DNA from: Polytrichum commune
Taxonomy: Eukaryota > Streptophyta > Polytrichopsida > Polytrichales > Polytrichaceae
Reading direction: 5' to 3'
Assembly: GCA_950295325.1 (NCBI GenBank)
Contig: OX485809.1
Span: 2,790,001-2,854,000 of the forward strand
DNA length: 64,000 nucleotides
The notes beneath the pieces are model-generated. The model saw only the letters and a program-made list of their open reading frames with translations. It ran no database searches and had not been told where the DNA came from. Each line of letters begins with the position of its first letter. Positions within the stretch are counted from its first letter, which is position 1. This document shows positions 12,680 through 24,935 of this stretch, piece by piece. Made by a program: the position numbers and the translations under genes.

Positions 12680-14225
12680 ATGGCTACCATTAAAGCATCC
12701 AGATCATTTGTGCCCTTCACCTTACCTCTTGAGGATGATCATCATGTGAATGTCTCATCATTTGAATATGGCGTAGCTCAAACGCTCTTTTGGGAAAACT
12801 TCAACTCCGTCATGTTAGAGAATGGAGTGTCGAAAATGAATTTCAAAGGTTTCATGGCAGATAGTACTTAAGCTAATTGGAATGCGGTTAGAAAGATATA
12901 TGGTGTAGGTGACCCAAATTTGCCAATGGTGGTTCGTAAGCGTACTTGTCTTTTTCATTGGTCACAAAGTTTGGATAAGGTGACGCAAAAGTATATCAAG
13001 ACATCTTTGTAGTTTCAGCACAAACAACTATGCAAATATTATAAAGACACAAAAACAATTGATGAAGCTGAAACTAAATATCATGTCATGTGTTCATGAT
13101 GGTTGTCATCCGGAACTGCCACAGAAGAAGACATTATCGTTTTGTCTAAGTGATTGGGGTTTTGGCACTTTCGTTATAGGCAATAGGGTGGTCACATAAT
13201 TCTTGTAAATGCTTCGTCATTATGTATTTCAGATTTTATTTTTCTTTTGAATATCCATGATATATATTTACATATACCATCTATTATAATTTGTGTAATG
13301 TTTGCAGGATATGACAATGGATGAACGTGCAGAAATGCCAACGTATAATCTTGCAGAAACAGTGCACAACAAATGGCTCCAGCAGTCTGGAAACAAAATG
13401 ACTTGTCTATATGAAGCAACAGTGGACGATTTAATCCGTCCATTCATGCAAATTGCAAATTACAGATCATGGTTGAAAGGTGGTTCTATTGGTAAAGGGC
13501 CCGATTCTGCGTCCTTCAAATTGAAAGTTGTTGCCAGTTGCGGAGATCCGAAACTACTAGTAGATGCCATGAAGTCCTATCCGGGGTTGGAAGATCTCAA
13601 TACTAGGGATTGTGCTTTGGAGGGGTCTGAGTTGTTTGGATCCACCAAACGAAAGTGTGATCTGCCACCATGTATGGATTGTGACTCACATCGACCCGAT
13701 AAAGTGAATTACTCCATTCCTCGCCCTAATACTAGGGTTAGAAAGGCATGCATAGAGGAATCTTTGGTTTCTGTAGAGCATGGTGTGGCACATACCACAT
13801 CAGTGTTAGAGACTGATTGTTCTTCTTCCCATTGGCATATTGCAAGATTGCCAGCCAACTCTGCCAAAAGATGTTGGGTAATGCAAGCCAATACAGGGAC
13901 TTTGTGCAATGCCAAAGTCGGAACTGGCAAACATGGCACACCAGCTCCCACGTGCAAAGGATTGAAGAAGGAATACCGCTCCACCAACAATGTAGAGTAC
14001 AAGTTTTGATTTTGCCTTAATGACATCAAACGTTGTGTAAGTGGGAACAAGAAGAAGTATGTGCTAGACTAGCTTGTAGTTCCCAACATATGGCCCGTGA
14101 AGATAAGTACCAATCTCTCAAGGCAGGAAGTATTGGCACTCGAAGATGCTGGGTTCCAATTGCAGCAGAGGGAGGCTCTCTCTCCTCACCGTAGGCTTTC
14201 AACAATTGCAATGTTTCCAATCCCT
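12680..14225 (+). pseudogene. MULE transposase, 5' part, broken
   Basis: A first exon (about 12680-13204) reads the end of a MULE-type DDE domain: FKGFMAD, then NWNAVRKIYG, then RTCLFHWSQSLDK, the LCFWH-like region that precedes the last acidic residue in such transposases. A GT-AG intron (13205-13307) leads in frame to exon 2 (13308-14225), containing AETVHNKWLQQSGN, SHRPDKVNYS and LALEDAGFQL. In-frame stops lie at 12869 (TAA where Q or E is expected), 13009 (TAG for Q), near 13170 (TAG for W), 14007 (TGA) and near 14070 (TAG). The frame is then cut at 14225 by the CACTA element and resumes at 26206. The N-terminal zinc-finger part seen in the inverted copy (31150-31850) is missing here. The DNA upstream (12590-12670) matches the upstream region of that copy, so the gap is probably an internal deletion. 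Confidence 0.75.
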
Positions 14226-14830
14226 CACTATAAGAAAACCCTGTTTTTTGGGACGTAAAAAAAAAACGTAAGTGCGCGTTCACTTTGACATGGAAGTTCT
14301 TCTCTGGGACGTCACCTAAAATCCGTCATGTCAGACAAGACAAAAACGCGTCTTAGACATGTGAAAACATGGCGAATTTCAGCACGTTTTTATGTGACGT
14401 CACATAAAACATGGTGTTCCATAGTGTCCACGTACAGACACGTGGACGCCACCTGGATGCCACGCAAGCATGTTTTTTGCGGGCAGTGCCACGACGGCGC
14501 GTTTTTTATTTCGTCCCCTCGCTGACGTGGGGTGTCGCGTGGACCCTCTTGAAATGACGTGGAATGCGATTAAAAACTGACGTGGCATTCGCTATTGTTG
14601 ATGTGGACATTGCATTACGTGAAGATGTGTGGTGTTACTAACGTCCTCTGCGACACAAAAATGTCACATAAGACATCTTCCTCGACGGATGCATTTATTT
14701 TTTGGGTGTTTTCGGGGTGACGTCTAGTTTTCTTGGACAGCCTTTATGACAGTGGGATGTTATGTGTGACATCATATTGGGCATTACGAATTATGGGGAT
14801 GTCCTCTGTCCAAAACCATAGCTTGTTTGT
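14226..14830. repeat. CACTA left terminal and subterminal region
   Basis: After the CACTA end come repeated short words such as GGGACGT, TGACGTGG, GACGTCAC and GACACGTGG on both strands. Dense subterminal motifs of this kind are the binding sites of the TNPA-type protein in known En/Spm elements. That role is inferred here. Confidence 0.6.
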
Positions 14831-15373
14831 GAGTGATGATGTCGTTTTCAAGCTTAGCCCGCCTTGACGTGGCTGATTGCCTCAAATTCTCAAACACATT
14901 ACTGACATCAAGTTGTTTGGCTATTAGCACAACCAAATGTCAGATGCACGTTACTTATGCCATCTACGGGAACAAACACCGACATCAAGTGTTCCACCAA
15001 ACAGTCGGAACAGACACAAAGAACGCGTGGACCAAATGTAGACCAATGCTTTCCAAATTCGTAAATGCAACGTATTCATTGATACAATATGAAGCAACCA
15101 AAAGGCTGCATATACACATCAATCGCTAGTTGCCCAAAAACTTAAACATTGTGCATGATCGAGGCATCCATGTCTATATAGGCGAGTCTACTCCTCTATG
15201 ACTAAGTGGATAATTCATGAGCACTCAAATGGAGAGCCGCATCGTTATTGAGAACGTCCACTCATTTCTCCTTTTGTGTTTGTGCCTTCGTACTAGTCCC
15301 CACCTGCCCCATTCCACCGCCATTCACAAAACAACATGAATTCTATTAGTGGTCATCCGAACATGAAATGGAC

Positions 15374-18300
15374 TCACATGTGAGAAGTAACTATATGCGA
15401 GTGCTCCACTCTCCTCCTGCGATCAAGCAAGCAATGTAGGCATACAAACACTAGTTCCCTCACCTTCGCAAGATTTTGGGGAGGTTTAGGCAAACCAACC
15501 GCTTTTGGTGCACCGAGTTTGGCCATTGAGGATTTCGCTTGTGCGCTTCTAGCCACACGGCGGGGTCGGCCACCTGACTCCTCCGGTAGGGGCACCTCAT
15601 CCTGCCATAACATTCCGCATCAGTACTCGAAGGTTTCAAATGATGTCCCTTATGTTCTGCAATAATTGCAGTCTGTCAAGGCAAACGTCCAGCCTAATGT
15701 ACATGTCGACAACGCAGATGACACGACGAAGAACATGCCCGACGAGTACATGAAGGTAAAATTTTTTTGGAAACGAGGAGAGAGTTTCATGTATGTCTAA
15801 TATGGGTGGGTCTTACTTGATGTTACCTGCTCCAGAGATGCAATCTCTTCAGGCACGTCCGCATTGCCGGATATCTCGGGGTGTCCTTCCTCGACGTCCT
15901 CCATAGCTTGCACTGGCACTTCCTCGTTGGTAGGCTCTACATGGTCATCAATTGCAGGTGTCTGCGTCATTTTTTTCCCCTCTTCGAGAATGTCCTCGAT
16001 GATAGACGCAATAATGGTTTCAGAGTTGGTCTGCACTCCTTGAACGTCTGTGACGGCATCTGTCGCAGCATCCTCAGCCACGTCGCTCGGAACATGAACT
16101 GCGGACGCCAAGCGCATGTCCGCACCGCCCACGGCGTTCAAAACTGGGATGGGAGCTTGTTTCTGTGCCGCCATCACCAAGTCCTCCGTCGTTGACGTCA
16201 ATGCAGAAATATCGAGCATCTTCGCAAACGATGAAGGCTCCGTCATGCTGTCAATGTTGGCCGGGTGTTTCTGACTCTGATTCTGAAGAATCATCCGCAT
16301 CATGTCCTCCATGCGCTTGTGTGAGGCTGCCACATTCTCTCCAAGGCGTGTGACGCTGCCCTCCAAATCCGTCACTCGAGTGCGCATCGCCTCGATTTCA
16401 GAGCCATGATCGGGACGCACTCTGCGTTTTTCGTCCTGTATGCGTTGGTACTCTTTGGCAACCTCGGCGTCAACCTCCGCATCGTACGGTGCCCTGTTCT
16501 TCAACATCGTCTGCAACAAACATTAAAGTCATTGAGAAATCAAAGAAGACGTCGACACATATTGGTTTCAACAGGTGCAGGTCCCGTGACGGCCTAGGAA
16601 GTGATCGGATTAACATCCACGCACAACTCAAACCTCTAAAGTTACATTGCCAGCTCGGAAGACGTCTAAGTAAACGCTAAGGCAGACATCTGTTGTCGAC
16701 ATTGACATTGTAGGGGATATGAGCCGTCACAGATAGATAAAGAGAATTGCAACATTGGCATTTCTGTCAACATAGACATAGTTCCACTCTTACCAGACGG
16801 GACACAACCTCCCTTTCGATCGCTTTCATCTGAGCTGTGGTCGACCCTTTCCCTTTTGAGATTGACCGCATGTGCTGAGACTTCAAATGCGCAGCCTCGG
16901 TAGCGCGCATACCTACAAGTGTCTTCCAATGCTCTGCATCCACATCGGCTGGTTTACCCGCATTGTTGTCTATGAGCTGGTTTAACCTCCAGCGGGTGTT
17001 GATGAGTACCTTTGTTACAATAGGCCGCATCCACTTCTTGCACACTTTGTCACAATGCCCGCACATCTCCCAATCTGCATGCCAGACACACACGACAATG
17101 CAATCAGCAACACCTCACATGCGACCAGCGATGGATGCCCACTCTACACCCACGTGGCAAAGGTTGCAAACCAGTATGTCACCGAAAGACAAAAATTTGT
17201 CTTCATCGACGTCGCGTTGGACGTCTCCAGCGACGGGCGAGCGTTTCAGTACACATGTCCAGAAAAACACAAAGACGTCTTGTGCGGCATCTAGTCACAC
17301 ATTGTCAACATGACAGCCTAGGCTAAATACATGTCCACACTGACGTTAGCAAGAATGTCACGTGTGCCTACATAGACATGCACCCTGTTGCACATGTCCA
17401 GAAGGATGTTTGGTTGCACTTAAAATGTCAGATTCATTTTCACACCGCAAATTAGCGCGACACATGCATGCCAAAAAATTCATGTGCAAACCTTACCTGT
17501 GTATAGGCGTTTGAATAATCGCTTCCTCTTGTGCCGTGGTTGGCCTTCCCATCCCGTCGTGGGATCCAGGTCCTTTGCATACTTCTTGATGTCTCCGCAA
17601 TGGACAGCCTTCATGGCGCCAAAAGGCTGCCCTTGCGCATCCAGCTCCACACGTTTCTTCATGGCCGTGCTCCCCCCTGCCTTACGTGTTGGTAGCGGCT
17701 GTGATGTTTCAATTCCATCACTGTTCTCCTGATCGGAGTCTTCTTCAGTGCCCGAGTGGGTTGCGTATCCTCGGCTACAACAACCCAGACCACAATAGTG
17801 GAAACCCTAGTTACTTACATATGCGACTACCCATTGCGCATGACCAGCCACGTTTAGACCAGTTGCTATCCCTATGTGTCATATATATGAGAGTTCAGGA
17901 TATTTACCCATCACAAGTGAACTGGTTGTGTTTAAGAAATATGACAATTGAGGGTTGGGAGTTTAGAAGATTATACGAGAACAGATGAACTAGTTGAGTT
18001 TGAGACATAATTAACCAGTTCAGGGTCCAGAGTTTGGGAAGATTACTGGCCTCAGATGAACGGATGCAGGTTGTTGTATAACCAGTTCAGGGTTGAGCTG
18101 AGTACAGGAAGATTGGCCATCACTTATGAAACCATGCTAATACATGAACCCAGGTGAACGATCAACCCTAATGAGGGATCCAGCAAGCATTTCATAGACA
18201 TTGTACACCTCAGATAAGACTCACATACGAAGAAACACATACAAGAGTGAAATACTGCAAAATTCAGCATAAATTCAGCGACATATGAGGAAAATTCGAC

Positions 18301-19151
18301 GACCCTTTTCGGCAGCTTCGACGCTGAATACATGGGTGTATTCACAAGCAAATCCCCAAACCTCTGCGGGCATTTAGTGAGGGGCAGCGCTTAGGGTATT
18401 CATAATTTCTAGGTTGCAACAAATGTTTCTTTCCATTAGGCACAAGCAACCAATTGCTGGACCTCGACGTCCTACACTAAAACCGCCCCTGTATGATTCG
18501 ACAACCCTGACAAATGAGCGAACATAAAACCAATGGAATGGCGATTTCGACGTTTATCTTTTCGAATCTACTTCGCCCACCTCGCCTTTAAGTCCCAGAC
18601 TGGGGGTCCTAACAATTGGACGTCACATTGACGCTACAGATGAACCTTAGGTGTCCACAGGCCTGAAACTAAGTAGATATTGTGCATTGCAACCGTACCC
18701 AATTACCACCCTCTTCGACGGCTGAACATACTTTAGGGTTTAGCGTCTCAACTGACATCTACATGTTCGTCTGGACATCCTCAGAAACGCCATCACTGGC
18801 GTCGGAGACACATGCCTGCAACATCAAGTGAAAAAAAGAAGGCGAAAGAAAGGCAAACCTCCAAGACTGCTCCCGATCGCTTTGCCCGCGGCTGCGCTCC
18901 GACTCCTCTCCTGCCTCCTCAGAGGTACTCACCTCAATTATGCGGCCCCGCTTCGGAAGAGGCGACCCATGCCTTGATAGCTCCCTCGTCTTGGAGCTGT
19001 GCACTCGCCTGAGGTCCTCCCTGGCCTTCGACCTCCTCTCCCCAGCAGCTCGCCGGTGTTGCCTTAGCGCTGCAACATCCACCTCGGAGGGTGGCAAATC
19101 TGCAGGAGAGTTCGCCTTGCGCTTCCCGCGTGCTTCACGTGAGCGCACCAT
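15374..19151 (-). CDS. TNP1/En-Spm-type (Transposase_24-like) CACTA protein
   Basis: Exons on the minus strand: 19151-18933 (starts MVRSREARGKRK, basic and serine-rich, GTGAGT donor); about 17779-17497 (acidic SGTEEDSDQENSDG, then RVELDAQGQPFGAMK and KRKRLFKRLY, GTAAGG donor); 17074-16794 (KWMRPIVTKVLINTRWR, AEHWKTLVGMRA, MRSISKGKGSTTAQMK); 16512-15827 (coiled-coil EYQRIQDEKRR, EIEAMRTRVTDLEGSV, then an acidic tail); and 15602-15374. The third exon resembles the plant Ptta/En/Spm transposase family, where a tryptophan, an RY/RW helix and a terminal G-rich motif are typical. Such proteins bind subterminal repeats and assist the TNP2 catalytic protein. Join phases were not all proved, and the stretch between exons 1 and 2 (18932-17780) contains a dispersed repeat. 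The gene diverges from the TNP2 gene across a repeat-rich spacer. Confidence 0.65.
17860..18120 (-). repeat. Dispersed CCGGTT-rich repeat inside the CACTA intron
   Basis: The minus strand reads GGTTAATTATGTCTCAAACT followed by CAACTAGTTCATCTG, matching the CTCAAACTCAACCGGTTCATCTG core of the copies at 1330 and 56050. Two CCAGTTCAGGGT-type words, inverted, flank the core. It lies in an intron of the minus-strand CACTA gene. Confidence 0.45.
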
Positions 19152-19254
19152 CTTCTACGACGGACAGCAACACCGAAATGTCGACAGGGACACAACAGAC
19201 ACAGAGTCGACGCGGGTGAGAGCTCGCTAAGAAATGCGAAGACAGGCGTGACCC

Positions 19255-19495
19255 ATGGCCGCCTCCGAAGCCCTATGGGCACAGATTCGGGAACCCTATG
19301 GCCGAGAAATGGCCCCTATGGCCACAGGGGGCAGACCCTATGGGCGCACATGGCGCAACCCTGTGGCCGCTACCCTACCCTATACCCGAGACCGGTACTG
19401 GACCCTATGGCCGCTACCGTACCCTATACCCGAGACCGCTACCGGACCCTATGGCCGCTACCGTACCCTATGGCCGTGGGACCCATACCCGGCTT
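19255..19495. promoter_or_regulatory. CCCTATGGCC/CCCTATACCC repeat array between divergent CACTA genes
   Basis: About a dozen copies of CCCTATGG or CCCTATACCC occur within 240 bases, several arranged as ACCGGACCCTATGGCCGCTA units. The array starts about 100 bases upstream of the minus-strand gene's start (19151) and 1.1 kb from the plus-strand transposase. All reading frames through it are low-complexity. A promoter or enhancer role is inference from position only. Confidence 0.45.
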
Positions 19496-20600
19496 AGTCC
19501 CCGTGTTCACCCATCGCAGAGGCGGGCTTTCTCGAGGAGGAGCCATCCTCGGAAAGAGCGCACAGAAATTCAAAACCACTCAAAATTCGACACTCTACAC
19601 CACCTACAATTTGAAGCACACACAGGTTTTGGAAGATTCACCTGATTTGCACATGGTTTGTGCACAATGTGACTCGAAGGAGAACCTGTCAAGTAGTTTT
19701 CACTCCTAAAGAATTGCAGCAAGCGCGAGGAGCGGCGACAGTGTGTGCGTTGTGGAGGTGCAAATGTGTCAAGTTTTGTGGACTTCGGCATTGCGTTCTC
19801 CTCACCGCAATGTGCTACCAAATTCGAGAGCACTGCAGCTGCCTCTGAGTCATCGGCATCCACTGTGGGCGTTTGTGGGCAAAGGTTGGAAATATGGACA
19901 ACCCTAGCACGCTTGCGTGCTGCACGCGACATCGCCATCGACATCAGTGTTGCGTCTCTAATGGGCCGGAGAAGGGTCACCGTTGCGCTTAGGGTTTAGA
20001 GGATGTGTTCGACCCTTTTTGGTCACTTCAGGGCCTTGCACAGTGAAGGTTAGCTTGTGGGACACGTGGGAAATGGTCACTTACATGTTTTTTTTACTTT
20101 CGGAATAGAATTGCCTGTCTGCTCCGATGTCCTAGTGGACATCCAATGTGACATGTGCGTAATTCCCACATTGTTTGTTCTTCATTGAGTATTCAGATGT
20201 TCTGATATATGGAAATGGTCTGTGGTTGCTCAGGTGTGCGCTAAATTCGATATGTGTGCACACAAAAGTTCAACTTTTGAGCGAATTGTGCCACCTTGCG
20301 CATGACGTCGTCCACACACTGCCATGTCCTATGGGTGCCTTCATTGGGGTGTTAGACCAGATGTCATCTTTGACAGCAACACGTCAACATTAATGCCCAC
20401 GTGGACATTCTCTGCGACATGCACCCTGGTTTTTTTCCTCGTAGTGTGCGCATTTACAAACTGCCACACTAATAGTTGGAAGAATGTTGCATTTCAGACA
20501 GCCTTGAAGTCAATGGTGGCAGTATGGCTGCGCATTCTTAATGTTTGAAGTGTACCTCAAGCCAAACGTTACCATGCAAAGACCCTGAAAATTCAGATGT

Positions 20601-23600
20601 TTGGTTTGGAACATCGGCCAGGTTAGTGGAGGCTTGTGCAAGGCCTTCCTCGCAACATCTCCAAATACAGTGTGGACATTCATGGGTTCGGCTGTGCGTC
20701 GCGGTGCAACCATTCGTTTGACGGAAGATGGACGCACACTACGTCATGTGCCTGTTGGGGACATTATACTTCACACGGAGCTCCGCGTGGCTACAGAGAA
20801 CAATGTGCACACATTTAGGTGCCCATGCAAAGACTGCAAGGGTGGACGCAGGAAAACCATCCAAGTTATACGAGAACACCACGCTGCGGTAGGACGTGAT
20901 CCATTCCTGCATAAGTCTTTACTAGGCGGTGATCCCCCAGAAGGCTACCCAGCGGCTGGAATTTGGATAGAGGACGTCTGTTGTGACAACGACGTTGTAG
21001 AAGACATCCATGCGGACACAACAACTCAACATGTGGACACCGACGACGGGGTACTTCACCCACCTCTCCTGGATGAATTCCACGAAGTTGAACGTCAGGT
21101 GCTAGAGGCATTGGGCAGAGGGAATGCACTCCACGAAGAGGCCGAAGCCGAAGGACGCTTGCATGTGCAGAACGAAGAAGACGTTGACATTGAAGATGAA
21201 TTGGATGGTTTGTACACGGAGGCCACCACTCCAGTGTACCCAGGTTCGAAAATGAGCGTTGTGTCCGCTACGATCATCATAATGAACATGTGCTCGGTGT
21301 TCCGTGTGAGCAATACATTTACCGATGAGTTGTTCCGTTTTTTGTCCGGAGACTTGTTACCGATGCCCAACAAGTTGCCCAAAACTCACTATGCGGCTCA
21401 GAAGAGCATTCGTCGACTTGGTTTGACCTACAACAATATCCATGCATGCCCCAATGGTTGTATTCTATATGACAAAGAATATGCAAATCATGATTCATGT
21501 CCCAAGTGCACGGCGCGACGATGGCTGGATGGCAGCAACAACATTCCAGCAAAAATAATCCGACACTTTCCCCTAATTCCTAGGTTGAAACGGATGTGGC
21601 GCTCGTCTGAGATAGCGCGTCTATTGACAGGCCACACCAAGCACGTCAGTAGTGATGACATCATGCGTTCTGTGGTTGACAGCCCTGCATGGAAGCACAT
21701 CAACACAGACGTCGCGTTTGGCAACTTTGGGTGTGACGATAGGAACATGAGACTGGCTCTTGCGCTGGACGGAGTGAATCCTTTTAAACTAAACAACACC
21801 AACTGGTCGACGTGGCCGGTGTTGATATTGATTTACAATTTTGAGCCATGGTTGGTGACCAAAAAGTTTTTTATCTCGTTGTGCATATTGATTTCCGGTA
21901 AGAAGTCGCCATCCTCTTCAAACATTGATGTGTTTATACGACCACTTTTGAAGGAGCTACAAGACCTTTGGCATGGTGTTGATGCTTTAGATTTCTCCCA
22001 ACCACAAGGGAATCGCACTTTCACTTTGCGTGCCATACTTATGTGGACCATTTCCGATTTTCCCGCATTCGGCCTCATTTCTGGTCTTACTTGTAAGGGC
22101 TACAAGGGGTGCCCTTGTTGTGGACCAAACACCGATGCGAGGATGGCGAAAACGGGGGACATGCTTCCAAATCGGAGCATTAGGGGCACCAAAATTGTTT
22201 ACGGGGGGCATTCGCCGTTACTTGCCCCGTCACCACCCGTATCGCCGGAATAGGAGATTCAATGGGGAGGAAGAGCAACGTCCTAGGCCAAAACCGCTGT
22301 CGGGGGATGATATCATTCGATATGCAGCTTGGTGCGATTCATACCTGCAGATGGGCGGGAGAGAGAATGGACCCAACGATCCTGTGCATGTCACAGGTGT
22401 CAAAAGACTTAGTGCGTTCTTCAAGCTGGATTATTGGCAGGTGATGCCCGTATAAGAATCCATGATTGCCCATCATGTCCGCATGATGTTGAAGTGGACA
22501 TAGCGACGTCCGTCTCAGTCACATCGTTTGTAATGATGTCTACAAAGACGTCTGACCTGACCCAGAAGGCTATGACGATTACTACCTTTGCTCAAACGGA
22601 TAGACCAGACATGCAGGTATCCATGAACTTGCTGGAAATATGTCTGAAATTGCTCATGTGTCCTGTACAGCATCTGCTAGAGCGTCACATCCTCGATGTT
22701 ATGCATTGCGAGAAGAATTTGTGCGAGAACTTGTTGAAGACTCTGTTTGGAATGAATGATAGTCCTGAAAGCAGGGTCGACGCGGAGGACCTGGGAATAC
22801 GTGAAGAGATATGGTTGCAACCCCCACGGCGGCGACAGGATGGGTACTATATGCCGCACGCTCCCTATGTTTTTAGGCCAAATGAACGCGCGGAGTTTGT
22901 TGGAATCGTCTCCAATATTCGCACTCCCACAAACTACGTGGGTAGCATTCACAAGCGCCTAGCGGATGGGAAATTGCAGTATATGAAAACGCACGACTAC
23001 CACGTTCTCATGCAACAGGCAAGTCAAGATTGACACCCTCGGGAATGTCAATGTTGTAATACAATGTATCAATGTGTCATAGGAGTATAGGCACACCCCG
23101 CATGATGTCTTGCGCGACCTCATTGCAAACATGGTTGACGCGTCACCATCCTGGGTAACGTTATCATCAAACTGTTCCAGCAGTCCATGTTCTTCATGAC
23201 GCTCCTAGGTGTTGTGGGTGATGTCCAGGGGGGCGCGACACAATCTTTCTCTGACTTTCTAAGTACATGTCTTCCAGATTCTCCCAGTGGCTGTACGTAA
23301 CCTTTTGGATGAAAGCGTGCGCGTTGCTATAATCAAAATGAGTAGAGTGTTTCAGAGACTATGCGCTAAGGAGGTGAAGAGAAGCGACAAAGAGGGTACG
23401 ATGGTGGATGTGGTGATGGCGACGTGCGTCATGGAGAAGGAGTTTCCCCCGACATTTATGAATGTCATGACGCATCTTCCCGTGCATTTGGTGGGGCAGT
23501 TGTACACGTGCGGTCCAGTGCATTGTCGTTGGATGTATCCCATAGAACGGTACATGAAAACATTGAAAGATTACGTTCGAACATTTGCACATCCGGAGGG

Positions 23601-24935
23601 GAGCATAGCGGAAGGTTATCAAATGGACGACACGCTTGGATTTTGCACGGAGTACATGCATCAGTACAGAGGAACTACACATCATGTATGGGACGCTGAA
23701 GAGGATGCAATCATGAACGATGAGATTATGCGTTGCAACTCACAACAAAAGCGGAAGATGTCCGACGAGTTCCGCAACTACGCGCACGCTTTTGTGTTGG
23801 ACAATGCGTCGTCATTGGAGCGTTGCAGAGAGTTAGTGGAACCCAGACTTTCTTTACTTGAAGCCTCGCTGATGTATGTTGTCACCCCATGCAATATACA
23901 TGTGGCATGTCAACTGTGACATGCAGCCGTGCATGAGGGTGTGTTCGACATGATATCCCAATTGACATTCTATCTGAGATATACGCGTCACATGTGATTT
24001 TGCAGATGACTGGCACTAAGCATTTGCATCACTTTTATATACATGCAAGGGCCATTTCTAACCAGAATTTAATGGCACCCAACCTTGGGCAGGGAGTATA
24101 TGGCAGCTAGAGTTTCGCGTTGGAAAGAGAGGGAGGCCTTCCGGAAAATGTGTCGCCGTCGGCATCCGTCGTTGGCAGTGCGGTACCTGTTGGAACTACA
24201 CGATCTTCCTCCCTTGGCAACGTGGTTGACGTCGCGGCTGTCACGTCAGCGTTCCTCCGGCGAAGATGTGGACGTCGATGTTGTGCAATATGCGCAACCT
24301 CCTGAGCGATATGCATCTCACACCGGAAAATGTATGCGTTTGGCATGCACTTCCGTGTCCGAGGTGCTGAGGGTGGCCTCGTCACGTGCGATTCATGTGT
24401 GGTGGCCTCTTTTACACGACAAATACCATGGGGCTTAAGAAATGGGCGACCCATAGAGACAACCGAGGAGTATGTGGGCTACATCGAAGAGATCTTGGAG
24501 CTAGACTACCGAAACCATTGCACCACCGTGCTAGTGTGCGATTGGGTTCGCCCAAGTGCAGATCCTCGACATCCTAACATCACACGGGATCAATATGGTT
24601 TCACCGTTGCCAACTTCAACCGCATGGATGGCAAAGTGCATTCAAACTCATTTGCATTTCCATTGCATTGTCAACAGGTTTTCTTCTCCAATGATCCGAC
24701 TCGGCCAGGATGGAAGGTTGTATGTCGCACGGACGTGAGGGGTAGACGTGGGCAACTACAAACCAACCAATGTTTACCGCGCATAATCGATGTGGGCCAC
24801 GATGCTGACTTTTTGGGTTTACAACCACAAATGGAAGATGTAGAGCCCACTAGGGAGCCTGCAACGGACGGCGGCATGCACATCCCGGCCTCGTTGGATG
24901 TTCGTGGGGAAGAAGAAAACGAAGGAACACAGTGA
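20601..24935 (+). pseudogene. TNP2-type CACTA transposase (Transposase_21 with DUF4216)
   Basis: Exon 1 (start uncertain: 20601 or the ATG at 20682; ends 22440) carries a transposon-associated N-terminal region (RCPCKDCKGGRRKT), then TTPVYPGSK, LGLTYNNIHACPNGC, YANHDSCPKC, SPAWKHI, ALDGVNPF and LRAILMWTISDFPAFG, all hallmarks of TNP2. Exon 2 (22671-23018) has HILDVMHCEKNLCENLLKTL. It ends at a GC donor (CAG|GCAAGT), and exon 3 starts at 23278 with ILPVAVRNLL, then RWMYPIERYMKTLKDYVR and PEGSIAEGYQMDD. A C-terminal DUF4216 follows (ILELDYRNHCTTVLVCDW, YGFTVANFNRM, QQVFFSNDPTRPGW), ending in a stop at 24935. The first intron, 22441-22670, is GT-AG. The limits of the exons between 23880 and 24100 are unclear. 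Two single-base frame breaks lie in homopolymers: a G6 run near 22205 and an A4 run near 24325. The copy is therefore recently disabled or affected by read error. Confidence 0.85.

Noticed and set aside
13709-14050. 113-codon minus-strand frame
   Set aside because: Antisense to the broken MULE transposase exon 2, with no independent support.
19248-19709. Frames of 80-153 codons with PYGR/LWPLPY repeats
   Set aside because: Three overlapping frames on one strand all come from the CCCTATGGCC array, with no family similarity.
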